Counted from the first letter of the stretch, positions 8,946 through 18,274 are shown. The stretch: DNA of 64,000 nucleotides from Jiangella muralis (GCF_001270745.1 NZ_LFXL01000038.1:33059-97058); one strand, 5' to 3'. Notes: generated by a model not told the origin, from the letters alone. Made by a program: numbers and translations.

Positions 8946-10241
8946 TCAGCCCTGGTTCTCCTGCGCCAGCGCCTCGTTCATCGCGCCGGCCAGCCCGGCC
9001 GCGGCATCCTCGACGCTCTGCTCGCCGGTCCACGCCGGGGTGAGGAACTCGCCCTCGCGGCTGGCCCACGCGTCGGTGTTGCGCGACACCGGCAGGACGA
9101 CGCCGTTCTCGGCCTGGTCGAGGAACGCCTGCAGGTTGAACTGCGGGAACGCGTCGACGAACGCCTGCTGGGTGCCCTCGTAGGAGCCGATGACGGTGCC
9201 GGTCTCGCTGGAGATCTGCGAGGCCTCCTCACCGCTGAGGAAGACGGCCAGCCGGGCGGCCTCCTCGGGGTGCTCGGTCGAGGCGAGCGCCACGTTGCCG
9301 ATGCCGTTGATGATGGTCGCCTCCTGGGCGCCGGCCGGCAGCTCGGTGACGTCGAGGTTCGCGGACGCGTACTCGTCGTTCGCGAACCGGATCGCGTAGA
9401 ACGAGCCGGTGGTCAGCATGGCCAGCCGGCCGGACATGAACTGGGCGACCGACTCGGTGTCGGCGAACGACTCCAGCGTGGGCGACACGTGGTGCACGTT
9501 GATCATGTCCGTCCAGAACTTGATGCCCTCGATCGCCTCGGGGCTGTCGAAGCCGGACGTGGTGCCGTCCTCGGAGATGACCTCGCCGCCGGCCTGGTAG
9601 ATCGTGTTGTAGTACGTGGCCTGCGGGTCCATCGGCGCGCCGATGCCGTAGACGCTGCCGTCGGGCTTGGTCAGGGCCTGCGCGTTGGCGATGACGTCGT
9701 CCCAGGTCCAGTCCGGCGTCGGGTAGGCCACGCCGGCCTCGTCGAACAGCGCCTTGTTGTACCAGAGCCCGATGGTGTCGAAGTCCTTGGGCAGCGCGTA
9801 CGTGGTGCCGTCGTCGACGAACAGGTCGACCAACTGCTCCGGGTACTTGTCGATGTCGAGGCCGGACTCCTCGAACGCGTCGTCCAGCGGCAGCAGCACC
9901 CCGCCGTCGACGTACTGGCCGATCTTCGCGCCGAGCATCCAGGCGACGTCCGGGCCGGTGCCGCCGGCGGTCGACGTCTGCAGCGTGCTCCAGTAGTCGG
10001 TCCACGGGATGATCTGGATCTCGACCGAGACGCCCGGGTTCTCCTCCTCGAACACGTCGAGGATCTGCCGGATGGCCGGCTCCTGGTCGGGCGAGAACGT
10101 CGCGAAGGTCAGGTTGACCTCCTCGCCGTCGCCGCCGTCATCGCCGGAGCCGCCGGCCGAGGCGCCGTTGTCGCCGCACGCGGCCAGCGTCAGGACGGCC
10201 GCGGTGGCCGCCAGGGCCAGCAAGGTCTTCGTCGACTTCAT
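8946..10241 (-). CDS. Sugar ABC transporter substrate-binding lipoprotein
   Basis: 431-residue extracellular solute-binding protein (family 1). The N-terminus MKSTKTLLALAATAAVLTLA is a lipoprotein signal with lipobox LAAC (Cys22), followed by a Gly/Ser linker. The mature part has the usual signature regions, including TAGGTGPDVAWM and a hinge near GIGAPMDPQATYYNTIYQAG. ATG 10241 has GAGAGG 9 bases upstream. It is first in line before the two permeases and sits between GH97 and GH36 enzymes, so it probably captures alpha-glycosidic oligosaccharides. Confidence 0.93.
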   Translation of the reverse strand: MKSTKTLLALAATAAVLTLAACGDNGASAGGSGDDGGDGEEVNLTFATFSPDQEPAIRQILDVFEEENPGVSVEIQIIPWTDYWSTLQTSTAGGTGPDVAWMLGAKIGQYVDGGVLLPLDDAFEESGLDIDKYPEQLVDLFVDDGTTYALPKDFDTIGLWYNKALFDEAGVAYPTPDWTWDDVIANAQALTKPDGSVYGIGAPMDPQATYYNTIYQAGGEVISEDGTTSGFDSPEAIEGIKFWTDMINVHHVSPTLESFADTESVAQFMSGRLAMLTTGSFYAIRFANDEYASANLDVTELPAGAQEATIINGIGNVALASTEHPEEAARLAVFLSGEEASQISSETGTVIGSYEGTQQAFVDAFPQFNLQAFLDQAENGVVLPVSRNTDAWASREGEFLTPAWTGEQSVEDAAAGLAGAMNEALAQENQG

Positions 10242-10269
10242 CGTCGTGTGCCTCTCGTGAGTGGGGTGA

Positions 10270-12747
10270 TCAGGTTCGGGGCCGCACGTGCGGATCGATC
10301 CAGTCCACGTGCGCGGGCTCGGCACCGTCGGGCGACCGGACGACCAGTCGCAGCCGGGTGACGCCGGCGAGGTCCACGTCGAGCTCCTGCGCGGGATCGC
10401 CCGCGGTGAGCTCGACCGTGGTGAGGACGCGGCCGTCGCCGACGACGGAGCAGGTGGCCGTCGTGCCGGCGGGGCTCTCGTCATCGACGCCGACGGACGC
10501 GGTGAGCCGCGCCGCCGTGCCGTCGAGCACCCAGGTGACGTCCGACGGGGCGCAGACGCCGAGTCCCTTGGGGTGGTGCGCGCCGGCCACGGACATCGGC
10601 CGGCCGTCGGCGGGGTTGCCCTCGCCGTTGGACATGTCCCGCTCGACCGGGCCGCTGCCGTTGGCGGCGGCGACGGGGGTGAGCGCGACCAGCGACGCGG
10701 GGTCCGCGCCGAGGGGGCTGACGACGCGCACGTGCGCGAGGGTGGAGCGGCGGGCGCCGAGCGGGTCGCCGGCGTGCACGGCGAGGACGGCGACGTGGCC
10801 GGGCTCGGTGTCCGCGGGGACGGTGACCGACCACACGCCCGGGCGGACCGTCCTGGCGTGGTCCCAGCCGGGCGGCACGACGAGGTGCGGCTCGGCGCCG
10901 CTGACCACGGCGGCGATCTCGACGCTCTCGCCGGGGACGCCGCGCACGATCGGGTCGGCGACGGCGACCGTCGGGCGCGGCTCGGGCGCCGGGCGGGTGT
11001 GGCCGGACGGCGCCAGCAGCACCAGCGCGCCGCCGTTGGGCCGCAGCGTGACCTCGACCGTGTCTGCGCCGGTGACCGTGCGGGTCGCCTGCGTGAGCCG
11101 GTCGCCGTCGTCGTCGGTGACGATCGTGGCGGCGTGGTCGCCGTCGAGACCGAGCGTCGCGAGGTCGACGGTGAGCTGCTTCGGCTCGGGCAGCGCCGAC
11201 AGCGCGCCGACGCTCCACTCGTCGCCCGAGCGCCGGGCCAGCACGACGTACTCCCCCGGCCGCCCGGCCAGCAGCCGGGTCTCGTCCCAGTGCGCCCGGA
11301 TCCGCTCGATCGCCGCCTCCGCGATGGGCCGCTTCGCGTACTCGTCGACGTCGTCGGCGTAGTTCAGCAGCCCCGACTCCAGCACGACGGCCAGCGCCAG
11401 CTCGTGCGCCTCGGTGGTCAGCCGCGCGGCAGCCGAGAACGCCACCGGGGTGTAGTCGGCCGACCCGACGACGTTGCGGGTGAACGGGACGATGGTGTTG
11501 TGCTCGGGGGTCAGCGGCTCGCTGTAGAAGACGTAATACTCGGCGCCGCGGACCGCCTCGTAGCTCATGACGTGTGGATACGTGCGGGCCCAGCCGCGCG
11601 GGATGACCGAGCCGTGGAAGTTGATCATCAGGCCGACGCGGGCGCACTCGGCGATGACCTCGTCGTACCAGCGGTACCGCTCCTGCGCCTCGGACTCCAT
11701 GAAGTCGACCTTGACGCCGACGACGCCCCACGACGCCCACTCGGCCAGCTTCGTCCGCTGCTCCGGCGTCGCCAGGTGGTCCCAGACCACCCAGACGAAC
11801 ACGCCGACGCCGCGCTCGCTGGCCGCGGCCGCCAGCTCGGGCATCCAGACACCGTCCCAGCCGCAGTCGACCAGCACGTACTCCCAGCCGCGCTCGGCGG
11901 CGTAGTCGAGCATGCGCAGCTGCTTGGACAGCTGGGCGCCGCTGTAGAAGTCCGACCACCACGACCAGGCGGCCCGGCCCGGCCGGGCCCACACCGGCAC
12001 CTCGGCGGCGGCCGGTGCGAGGTCGTCGACCAGGTGCGACGCGACGACGGTCGCGAGGTCGCCCAGGATCACCACCCGCCACGGCGTCGCCACGCTGTCG
12101 CCGTCGAGCACCACGTCGTTCGCCAGCGTGACGGTGAGCGCGCCGCCGCCCGCGTACCGCGCCAGCGAGCCGCCGTACCGGCCGTCCAGGTCCGCCTCGG
12201 TGACCAGCGCGAAGGTGTCGTCGGCCAGTTCGGCGAGGAACGGGAAGCCGTAGTCGCCGGGCTCCAGGGCGTCCAGCGTGCTGCTGAACCGGGTGGTCTC
12301 ATACCAGGGCGTGTACGTGAGCGGCCACACCGGCGCCGTCGCCGGGAGGTGCAGGGCGACGTCGCCGCCGGTCACCGTCGCGCCGTCGAGGCCGTGCAGC
12401 ACGAACCGCAGCGCGACGCCGTCCGCCCCGGCCCGCAGGACCACCGAGACCTCGCCGCCGCCCGCGCAGGCGAACCGGACCGACCGTTCACGGTGGTCGA
12501 CGGTGTGCCGGCCGACCCGCTTGCCGACGACCAGCTCGTACTCCTCGGCCACGTCGCGGGCGGAGTCGGACACGTACGTGACGCCGGACAGCAGGTCGCG
12601 GCCGTCGCCCGTGCGCAGGTGCAGCGGCGCGGGCGGGGTGACCTGCACGCCGCCGGACAGCACCGTCCAGGTGAGCCGGCCGCGGAACCAGGTGACGGCG
12701 ACGGTGTTGGCGCCGTGGGACACGGACCAGGTGGAGGACTCAGACAC
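10270..12747 (-). CDS. GH97 family alpha-glycosidase with C-terminal NPCBM-like domain
   Basis: 825-residue protein without a signal peptide. A GH97 N-terminal beta domain spans about 8-250. The catalytic barrel follows, with RPGRAAWSWWSD (255-266), VLVDCGWDGVW and Asp348 in GVVGVKVDFM, the position of the nucleophile in retaining GH97 alpha-galactosidases, and Glu397 in MSYEAVRG as likely acid/base. Residues about 690-825 (SNGEGNPADGRPMSVAG, HPKGLGVCAPSDVTW) look like an NPCBM carbohydrate-binding domain. The start is GTG 12747, whose codon overlaps the ROK gene's stop by 8 bp; the longer frame has no support. The Asp nucleophile suggests a retaining enzyme, possibly an alpha-galactosidase. 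Confidence 0.88.
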   Translation of the reverse strand: MSESSTWSVSHGANTVAVTWFRGRLTWTVLSGGVQVTPPAPLHLRTGDGRDLLSGVTYVSDSARDVAEEYELVVGKRVGRHTVDHRERSVRFACAGGGEVSVVLRAGADGVALRFVLHGLDGATVTGGDVALHLPATAPVWPLTYTPWYETTRFSSTLDALEPGDYGFPFLAELADDTFALVTEADLDGRYGGSLARYAGGGALTVTLANDVVLDGDSVATPWRVVILGDLATVVASHLVDDLAPAAAEVPVWARPGRAAWSWWSDFYSGAQLSKQLRMLDYAAERGWEYVLVDCGWDGVWMPELAAAASERGVGVFVWVVWDHLATPEQRTKLAEWASWGVVGVKVDFMESEAQERYRWYDEVIAECARVGLMINFHGSVIPRGWARTYPHVMSYEAVRGAEYYVFYSEPLTPEHNTIVPFTRNVVGSADYTPVAFSAAARLTTEAHELALAVVLESGLLNYADDVDEYAKRPIAEAAIERIRAHWDETRLLAGRPGEYVVLARRSGDEWSVGALSALPEPKQLTVDLATLGLDGDHAATIVTDDDGDRLTQATRTVTGADTVEVTLRPNGGALVLLAPSGHTRPAPEPRPTVAVADPIVRGVPGESVEIAAVVSGAEPHLVVPPGWDHARTVRPGVWSVTVPADTEPGHVAVLAVHAGDPLGARRSTLAHVRVVSPLGADPASLVALTPVAAANGSGPVERDMSNGEGNPADGRPMSVAGAHHPKGLGVCAPSDVTWVLDGTAARLTASVGVDDESPAGTTATCSVVGDGRVLTTVELTAGDPAQELDVDLAGVTRLRLVVRSPDGAEPAHVDWIDPHVRPRT

Positions 12748-13975
12748 GACGGACTCCGGGACGGCGGCGCACGTCGGGGGCGACGCGCTGGCGGGACGGG
12801 AAGACGAGTTCCTGGATGGCGACCGCGGCGGCGCCGCGGGCCCATTCCTCGAACGGCAGGTCGCGCACGTGGATGGGCACCTGATGGGCGGCGCCGAACG
12901 CCTGCTCGGCGAACGCCTCGCGGATGGCGCTCTCGAACAGGTCGTAGCTGGACACGCCCTCACCGGCGACGATGACGCGTTCCGGGCCCAGCAGGTTGGC
13001 CACCGAGGCCAGCGCCAGCCCGATCAGCCGGCCGGCCCGGGCGAAGATCGCCCGCACCCGCTCGTCGCCGGACCGGGCCAGTTCGACCGCGGTCTCGATG
13101 GTGAGGTCGTCGCGGCCGGTGGCGGCGCGGCAGCTGTCCAGCAGCGCCTTCGTCGACGCCTCGGCCTCGACGCAGCCGTGCGCGCCGCAGTGGCACTGCA
13201 CCGCCGGGTCGCCGAGCGGCAGGTGCCCGATCTCGCCCGCGACGCTGTGGGCGCCGCGGACCAGGCCGCCGTCGACGACCAGCGCGCAGCCGATGCCGGT
13301 GCCGATGGTGACGACGGCGAAGTTGGTGATGCCGCGGCCGAGCCCGAACCACTGCTCGGCGACGGTGAGCGCCTTGACGTCGTTCTCGACGACGACGGGG
13401 GCGCCGACGGCCCGCGACACGGCCGCGCCGAGGTCGACGTCGCGCCAGCCGAGGAACGGCGAGTAGCGGACGTAGCCGGTGTCGTGGTCGATGTCGCCGG
13501 ACAGGCTGAGCCCGAGGTCGTGCGGCGCGACCACGAACCCGGCGGCCTCGGCCCGCTCGACCAGTTCGCGGTAGAACGCGGCGATGGCCGCCACCGCGGC
13601 GTCGACCGTGGGGTCGGCCAGCGGGCGGCGTTCGGACACCCGCGGCGCGCCGGCGAGGTCACAGACCATGCCGATCAGCTCGTCGCGCCGGACGATGATG
13701 CCGAACGAGCCGGTCTGCCGCGCGTGCACCCGCAGCGGGCTGCTCGGCCGGCCCATCCGGGCCTCGTCGCCGTTGTTCGGCTGCGGCTGGTCCGGCGCGT
13801 ACTCGAGGTAGCCCTCGTCGATGAGCAGCTTCGCCACCCGGGTGACGGCCGCGGACGACAGCCCGGTCTCACGGGCGATGTCGACGCGGGCGATGGGCCC
13901 TGCGGTCAACGCGGAGAGGAAGACGGCGCCCTCGGCCGGGGTTCCCTCGACCGGGCCGCCTCGCTGGATCGGCAC
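12740..13975 (-). CDS. ROK-family transcriptional regulator
   Basis: 411-residue NagC/XylR-like repressor. An N-terminal winged helix (ARVDIARETGLSSAAVTRVA, about 32-51) precedes an ASKHA sugar-kinase fold. That fold carries TIGTGIG, GEIGHLPLGD and the zinc-binding CHCGAHGCVE motif. The start is GTG 13975. It is the first gene of the glycoside operon, overlaps the GH97 gene and lies back-to-back with an AraC regulator across a 65-bp AT-rich gap. It probably represses the operon and is released by a sugar ligand. Confidence 0.92.
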   Translation of the reverse strand: MPIQRGGPVEGTPAEGAVFLSALTAGPIARVDIARETGLSSAAVTRVAKLLIDEGYLEYAPDQPQPNNGDEARMGRPSSPLRVHARQTGSFGIIVRRDELIGMVCDLAGAPRVSERRPLADPTVDAAVAAIAAFYRELVERAEAAGFVVAPHDLGLSLSGDIDHDTGYVRYSPFLGWRDVDLGAAVSRAVGAPVVVENDVKALTVAEQWFGLGRGITNFAVVTIGTGIGCALVVDGGLVRGAHSVAGEIGHLPLGDPAVQCHCGAHGCVEAEASTKALLDSCRAATGRDDLTIETAVELARSGDERVRAIFARAGRLIGLALASVANLLGPERVIVAGEGVSSYDLFESAIREAFAEQAFGAAHQVPIHVRDLPFEEWARGAAAVAIQELVFPSRQRVAPDVRRRPGVRRV

Positions 13976-14040
13976 AGGACCGACGCTACGAAGACTTAAT
14001 AAACTTTGTCAAGTATGTAACTCGTGCCATACTCGGAACC
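13976..14040. promoter_or_regulatory. Divergent promoter/operator between ROK and AraC genes
   Basis: This 65-bp gap is strikingly AT-rich in the middle (CTTAATAAACTTTGTCAAGT, 13993-14012), unlike the rest of the window. On the minus strand TTGACA is followed 18 nt later by TAGCGT, a plausible promoter for the ROK operon. On the plus strand TTGTCA and CATACT are 16 nt apart, and CATACT ends 7 nt before the AraC GTG, which would fit a leaderless mRNA. The shared AT-rich core is the likely regulator binding site. Confidence 0.55.
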
Positions 14041-14904
14041 GTGCCAGCCCGCGACGGTCTTCGCCCGCAGCGGCTCTACGCCGTCCCGCGGCGGCAGGTC
14101 ACGGCGGCGCTGACGGCGCCGGTCACGCGGCGTCTCGTGGTCACCGACGCCGGCTACTCCCCCGCGTCGGCGCTCTTCGAGGCGGCCCGGCCCGAGGGGT
14201 CGCGGCACACCGTCCTCGCGGTGTGCGCGAGCGGCAGCGGCTGGGCCGACGTCGCCGGCCGGCGGCACCGCATCGGCGCCGGGTCCGCGCTGGTCGTCCC
14301 GGTTGCGACGGCGCACGCGTACGGCGGGTCGGCGTCGTCGCCCTGGACGGTGTGGTGGTGCCACCTGCGCGGCAGCGACGTGCCGGAGCTGGTCGAGGCG
14401 CTGGGCCCGCCAGTCGTGCCGATCCGGCACCTGGACCGCGCCGTCGCCCTGGCCGACGAGATCGTCGGGCGGCTCGCCCGCGACGACGACGGCGCACCGG
14501 CGCGGCTGGTCGGGGTCGCCGGGGCGGCGTGGAAGCTGCTCACCCAGCTGATCGCGGACCGGTCCGCGGCGCCGCCCGCCGACGACGACCCGCTGTCCCG
14601 GGCGATGGACTACCTGGCCTCCCGGCTGGACGGGACGGTTCGGGTGCCGGAGCTGGCCGCGCTGGTCGGCGTGTCGCCGTCACACCTGACGACGCTGTTC
14701 CGCCGGGCCACCGGCGGCGGGGTGCACGCCTACCAGACGACGCTGCGGATGACCCGGGCCCGGCTGCTGCTGACGACGACGGCCGCGACGGTCAGCGAGA
14801 TCGCCCGCGACGTCGGCTACGGGGACCCGTTCCACTTCTCCCGCCAGTTCCGCCAGCTGCACGCGATGAGCCCCACCGAGTTCCGCTCCACGGCCGCCCC
14901 CTGA
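14041..14904 (+). CDS. AraC-family transcriptional regulator
   Basis: 287-residue regulator. An N-terminal cupin-like sensor (about 1-140; GSGWADVAGRRHRIGAGSAL) is followed by a C-terminal double helix-turn-helix (about 200-284). That region reads VPELAALVGVSPSHLTTLFR for the first HTH and VSEIARDVGYGDPFHFSRQF for the second. The start GTG 14041 is used because the upstream gap is AT-rich and contains a well-placed -10. It is divergent from the ROK/GH97/ABC/GH36 operon and convergent with the secreted GH97, so it probably activates alpha-glycoside use. Confidence 0.9.
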   Translation: MPARDGLRPQRLYAVPRRQVTAALTAPVTRRLVVTDAGYSPASALFEAARPEGSRHTVLAVCASGSGWADVAGRRHRIGAGSALVVPVATAHAYGGSASSPWTVWWCHLRGSDVPELVEALGPPVVPIRHLDRAVALADEIVGRLARDDDGAPARLVGVAGAAWKLLTQLIADRSAAPPADDDPLSRAMDYLASRLDGTVRVPELAALVGVSPSHLTTLFRRATGGGVHAYQTTLRMTRARLLLTTTAATVSEIARDVGYGDPFHFSRQFRQLHAMSPTEFRSTAAP

Positions 14905-14917
14905 TCCGCCACGTGGG

Positions 14918-15290
14918 CCGTCCCCCTGCTGCCCATTCTCTTAAGCCGCGCACCCGCGCCTCAAGCGGACTGACGGCGCTTCGCGCGACGATGACCGCTT
15001 GACCCGCGGGCCCGCGGCCTAAGAACTGGCAGCTATCAGGGTGACGGGGAAGAACCGGGCACAACCCGCGCCCGATACACACCGTTCGCCCGGCTTTGCG
15101 CCGTGGGCCTCCTGGTCTGCCGTCACGTCCTGGTCCCCAGTCACGCCACCAGCCCCGAACCCGCCATAGAGCGCAACCACAGACCACGACGTCACCCCAG
15201 ACCAGGACCCACCCCGCCGTCCTCACCAGCAAAAGCCGTCCTCGCGGCCCATCGAAGACGGCTCGCGCGATCGAAGACGACTGCCGTCAT
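14918..15290. repeat. Dispersed intergenic repeat, copy A
   Basis: The 14905-15380 gap has no gene. It begins with GGCCGTCCCCCTG (14917-14929), paired with CAGGGTGAC (15037-15045), and contains an inner inverted repeat TCAAGCGG/CCGCTTGA. The same GGCCGTCCCCCTG and TATCAGGG.GACGGGG ends recur in copy C (40768-40985). Around 15055-15092 a GGGCACA..CCGCGCCCG..CACCGTTC stretch is the reverse complement of part of copy B. CATCGAAGACGGCTC near 15252 also recurs in copy C. This is a mosaic, structured, non-coding repeat. Confidence 0.6.
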
Positions 15291-15323
15291 CGACGACCCA
15301 GCCGTCGCCAGTCTCCCCCACGA

Positions 15324-15360
15324 AACGCCCGGCACCACCGAAGCGGCGGCGCCGGGCGTT
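15324..15360 (-). terminator. Hairpin terminator after the secreted GH97 gene
   Basis: Perfect 10-bp stem AACGCCCGGC / GCCGGGCGTT (15324-15333 and 15351-15360) with a 17-nt loop, 20 bp beyond the stop of the minus-strand GH97 gene. There is no clear U-tract, which is usual for GC-rich actinomycetes. Confidence 0.65.
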
Positions 15361-15380
15361 CGTCGTCGACTCGACCCCCG

Positions 15381-18035
15381 TCAGTTGGTGACGGTGATCC
15401 GGTCGAGGTCGGGCGCCGGGCCGGACGTACCCGCGACGGTGATCGTGTTCGCCGCGCCGCCGGTCAGGCCCAGCCCGAGCGTGACCGGCGCGGTCGCCGT
15501 CGCCCCGCCGGTCGACGGGAACGAGACCGTGACCGGCGTCCCGCCGTTGACGCTGACCTGCGCCGTCGCGTCGGCGGTCGCGGCGTAGTCGAGGCGGACG
15601 GTGTGGTTGCCGGCCGCGCCGGCCGTCACCCCGTTGAACGTCACGGAACCGCCGCCGGACAGCCCCGTCACCACGGACCCGCCCGAGCACGGCCCGCACG
15701 CCGCCACCGTCGCGCCACCGGCCAGCGTGTTGCCGGCCGCCTCCGCCTCGGTGTGCCGCGACACGATCAGCGCGTCGATGTCCGGACCGAACGCCGACGG
15801 GTTGGCGAAGCGGATCGTGTTCGCGCCGGCGTTCAGCGGCACGTCGAGGGTCCACTTGTTGACGAACTCCCAGCCGCCGGAGTCCTTCAGCGCCTCCGTG
15901 CCGACGACCGACCCGTTGACCTCGATCTGGATCGACCGCGGGTCGCCGGAGGTGTAGGTGAAGGTCAGCTCGTGCGTGCCGGCGGCCGGCGCCATGACGT
16001 TGGTGAACTGCACCGCGCCGCCCTGGCCGAGGTAGCCGACCTTCGCGCCGCCGGAGCAGCCCTTGCACCCGTCGACCAGCGCTCCGCCGGACAGCGTGTT
16101 GCCGGGCGCCTCCGCCTCGTACCGGACGTCGCCGCTGCCGATCTGCGCCAGCGGGGTCTTGGAGAGGTGCACGGCCGCGCCGCCGGTCGCGATCATCGGC
16201 AGCGACAGCGTCGACGCGCTGGTCACGGTCTGCGTCGTCACGGAGGACACCCGCCCGGCGCCGTCGTCGGCGAAGATCGTGGCGGTGTAGGTGCCCGAGC
16301 CGAGGAAGTCCAGCGGCACGGAGGCCGTCCGGGCCGGCGAGGTCATCGCGCCGACGAACCAGTCGTCGCCGCTGCGCCGGGCCATCGTCACGTGGTCGCC
16401 CGGGAAGCCCTCGACGACGCGGGTCTCGTCCCACACCGTCGGGACGGCGCGCATGAGGTGCCGGCCCGGCCACTGCTCGTACGCGGCCGCGGAGTCGGAG
16501 TAGTTGACCATGCCGGACGTGAACACGATCGACTGCGCCAGCGTGTGCGCCTGGGTGAGGATCGACCCGTTCAGCGAGATCATCGTCGGCGTGTAGTCCA
16601 TGCCACCGATCGGGTTGCGGACGAACGGGAAGGTCGCGTCCAGCCGGGCCGTCGTCGGTGGCGGGTACAGGTAGTGCTCGGTGCCCGCGACCGCCTCGGA
16701 CGTCACGACCCACGGCCAGGTGCGGTTCTCGCCGCCGGGCTTGGTGCTGCCGTGGAAGTTCAGCATCAGCTCGTGCTCGCCCGCGGCGTCGCCGATCGAC
16801 TGGTACCAGCCCATGACGTTCTGCGAGTCGTTGAGGAAGAAGTCCACCTTCAGCCCGACGACGCCGTACTCCTTGTGCTCGGCGGCCAGCGCGTCGGCCT
16901 GGGCGGGTGTGGCGAACGGCTCGGCCGTCACCCACGCGAAGATGTCCACGTTGCGCTGCGCGGCGTACTGCGAGATGGCCGGCAGGTCGACGTCGGGGTC
17001 GTAGCAGCAGTCGACGGTGACGTACTCGAAGCCCATCGACGCGGCGAAGTCGACCATCTGCTCCTGCTTGTCCAGGTCGGCCGCGCTGTCGCCGTCGCTG
17101 AACCACGACCACGCCGCCCGGCCCGGCTTCACCCAGTCCGCGTCCGCCGTCGCCGGCGGGTTCAGGTGCTGGACGAGGTCGGAGTTGACCAGCACGTTCA
17201 GGTCCGACGCGACGATCGCGGCCCGCCACGGCGTCTGGAACGGATACGTGCTGGCGATCGGGAACGCCTGGTCCGGCGTCCGCTCGACGTTCAGCAGGCC
17301 GTCGTTGCCCTGACTGCCCTTCAGCAGCGACGGCGCGAAGCTGGCCCCGGCGTTGTAGACGTTCGCCTCGGAGATGACGGTGAAGTAGGCGTTGTCGTCG
17401 ATCGACGCCAGTAGCGGCATCGTCAGCTCGGTGCCGTCGTTCAGGCCCGCCGCGTTGCGGTAGAGGTAGTCCTGCTCGTAGTTGCCGTTCCACACCGCGG
17501 CCCAGCCGCCGGTCGGCGCCGGCAGCCGGAACCCGCTCGTCTCGTCGGTGATGCTGACGGCGCCGCTGCCGCCCGGCAGCACGTACCGGTAGGCGACGCC
17601 GTCGTCGTAGGCGCGCACCACCAGCCGCATGGTCTGGCCGCCCTTGGTGTAGCTGAGCACCAGCTCGTTCGCGTGGTCGCGGTACGACGGCTTGGTGCCG
17701 GCCGGCAGCGTGTACGTCTGGTCGATGGTGGTGCGCGTCTGCGACGCATAGGTGAGGCCGGTGGTGAAGTCGACGGCGCTGGTGGCGATGCCCAGCGGCG
17801 ACTCCTCGAAGATCTGGGTGGTGCCGGCGGTGACCTCGTAGGTCAGCGCGCCGGAGGGCTGCTCGTGGACGGCGAAGGTGATCTCGCCGTCCGGGGACGT
17901 GACGGTGTGCGTGGTCAGCGCCTGCGCCGGGACCACGCCGATGTCGGTCGCCGTCAGCGAGGCGACGACGGACGCGGTGACGGCGACGGTGGCGAGGGCG
18001 AGGGTCGATCGGCGGCGTTTCGAGCCTGCGAACAC
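15381..18035 (-). CDS. Secreted GH97 family alpha-glycosidase with two CBM35-like domains
   Basis: 884-residue exported enzyme. Residues 1-40 form a long Sec signal (KRRR, hydrophobic core, cleavage near AQAL). The GH97 catalytic part includes VKPGRAAWSWFSDG (302-315), YVTVDCCYD and Asp398 in GVVGLKVDFF as probable retaining nucleophile, with Glu447 in VTSEAVAG. Two similar C-terminal modules starting VRYEAEAPGNTLSGGA (about 643) and HTEAEAAGNTLAGGA (about 770) look like CBM35/CBM6 sugar-binding domains with CxxCSGG loops. GTG 18035 follows GAGGAGG. It probably trims polysaccharide outside the cell for the nearby ABC importer. Confidence 0.9.
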   Translation of the reverse strand: MFAGSKRRRSTLALATVAVTASVVASLTATDIGVVPAQALTTHTVTSPDGEITFAVHEQPSGALTYEVTAGTTQIFEESPLGIATSAVDFTTGLTYASQTRTTIDQTYTLPAGTKPSYRDHANELVLSYTKGGQTMRLVVRAYDDGVAYRYVLPGGSGAVSITDETSGFRLPAPTGGWAAVWNGNYEQDYLYRNAAGLNDGTELTMPLLASIDDNAYFTVISEANVYNAGASFAPSLLKGSQGNDGLLNVERTPDQAFPIASTYPFQTPWRAAIVASDLNVLVNSDLVQHLNPPATADADWVKPGRAAWSWFSDGDSAADLDKQEQMVDFAASMGFEYVTVDCCYDPDVDLPAISQYAAQRNVDIFAWVTAEPFATPAQADALAAEHKEYGVVGLKVDFFLNDSQNVMGWYQSIGDAAGEHELMLNFHGSTKPGGENRTWPWVVTSEAVAGTEHYLYPPPTTARLDATFPFVRNPIGGMDYTPTMISLNGSILTQAHTLAQSIVFTSGMVNYSDSAAAYEQWPGRHLMRAVPTVWDETRVVEGFPGDHVTMARRSGDDWFVGAMTSPARTASVPLDFLGSGTYTATIFADDGAGRVSSVTTQTVTSASTLSLPMIATGGAAVHLSKTPLAQIGSGDVRYEAEAPGNTLSGGALVDGCKGCSGGAKVGYLGQGGAVQFTNVMAPAAGTHELTFTYTSGDPRSIQIEVNGSVVGTEALKDSGGWEFVNKWTLDVPLNAGANTIRFANPSAFGPDIDALIVSRHTEAEAAGNTLAGGATVAACGPCSGGSVVTGLSGGGSVTFNGVTAGAAGNHTVRLDYAATADATAQVSVNGGTPVTVSFPSTGGATATAPVTLGLGLTGGAANTITVAGTSGPAPDLDRITVTN

Positions 18036-18233
18036 GGATCCTCCTCGAGGTGCTGCGGTTTCCCGTCGCGTGACGGTAGCCGTGACTCCGTGTTGCGCGG
18101 AATGACGAAAACGCGCCCGGACCTGGAGAAAGCGATGATCTTGGTCTAGCCGCCGACAACGCCGGAAACGGGGACGGAGCGGACGGTGAACACCCGGCTC
18201 CGGGCTGGATTCCGGTCCGGCCGTCCGGCAAGA

Positions 18234-18248
18234 TGCGACTTAGTCGCA
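18234..18248. promoter_or_regulatory. Perfect 7-1-7 palindrome, candidate operator of the chelate-ABC operon
   Basis: TGCGACT-T-AGTCGCA is a perfect 15-bp palindrome 26 bp upstream of the permease start (GTG 18275). Its 7-1-7 symmetry resembles Fur-family operators, but it does not match the DtxR/IdeR box seen at 42163. The regulator is unknown. The rest of the 18036-18274 gap shows no other clear signal. Confidence 0.55.
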
Positions 18249-18274
18249 GGTGCGATCTCGTCTCCGGAGGTGTT

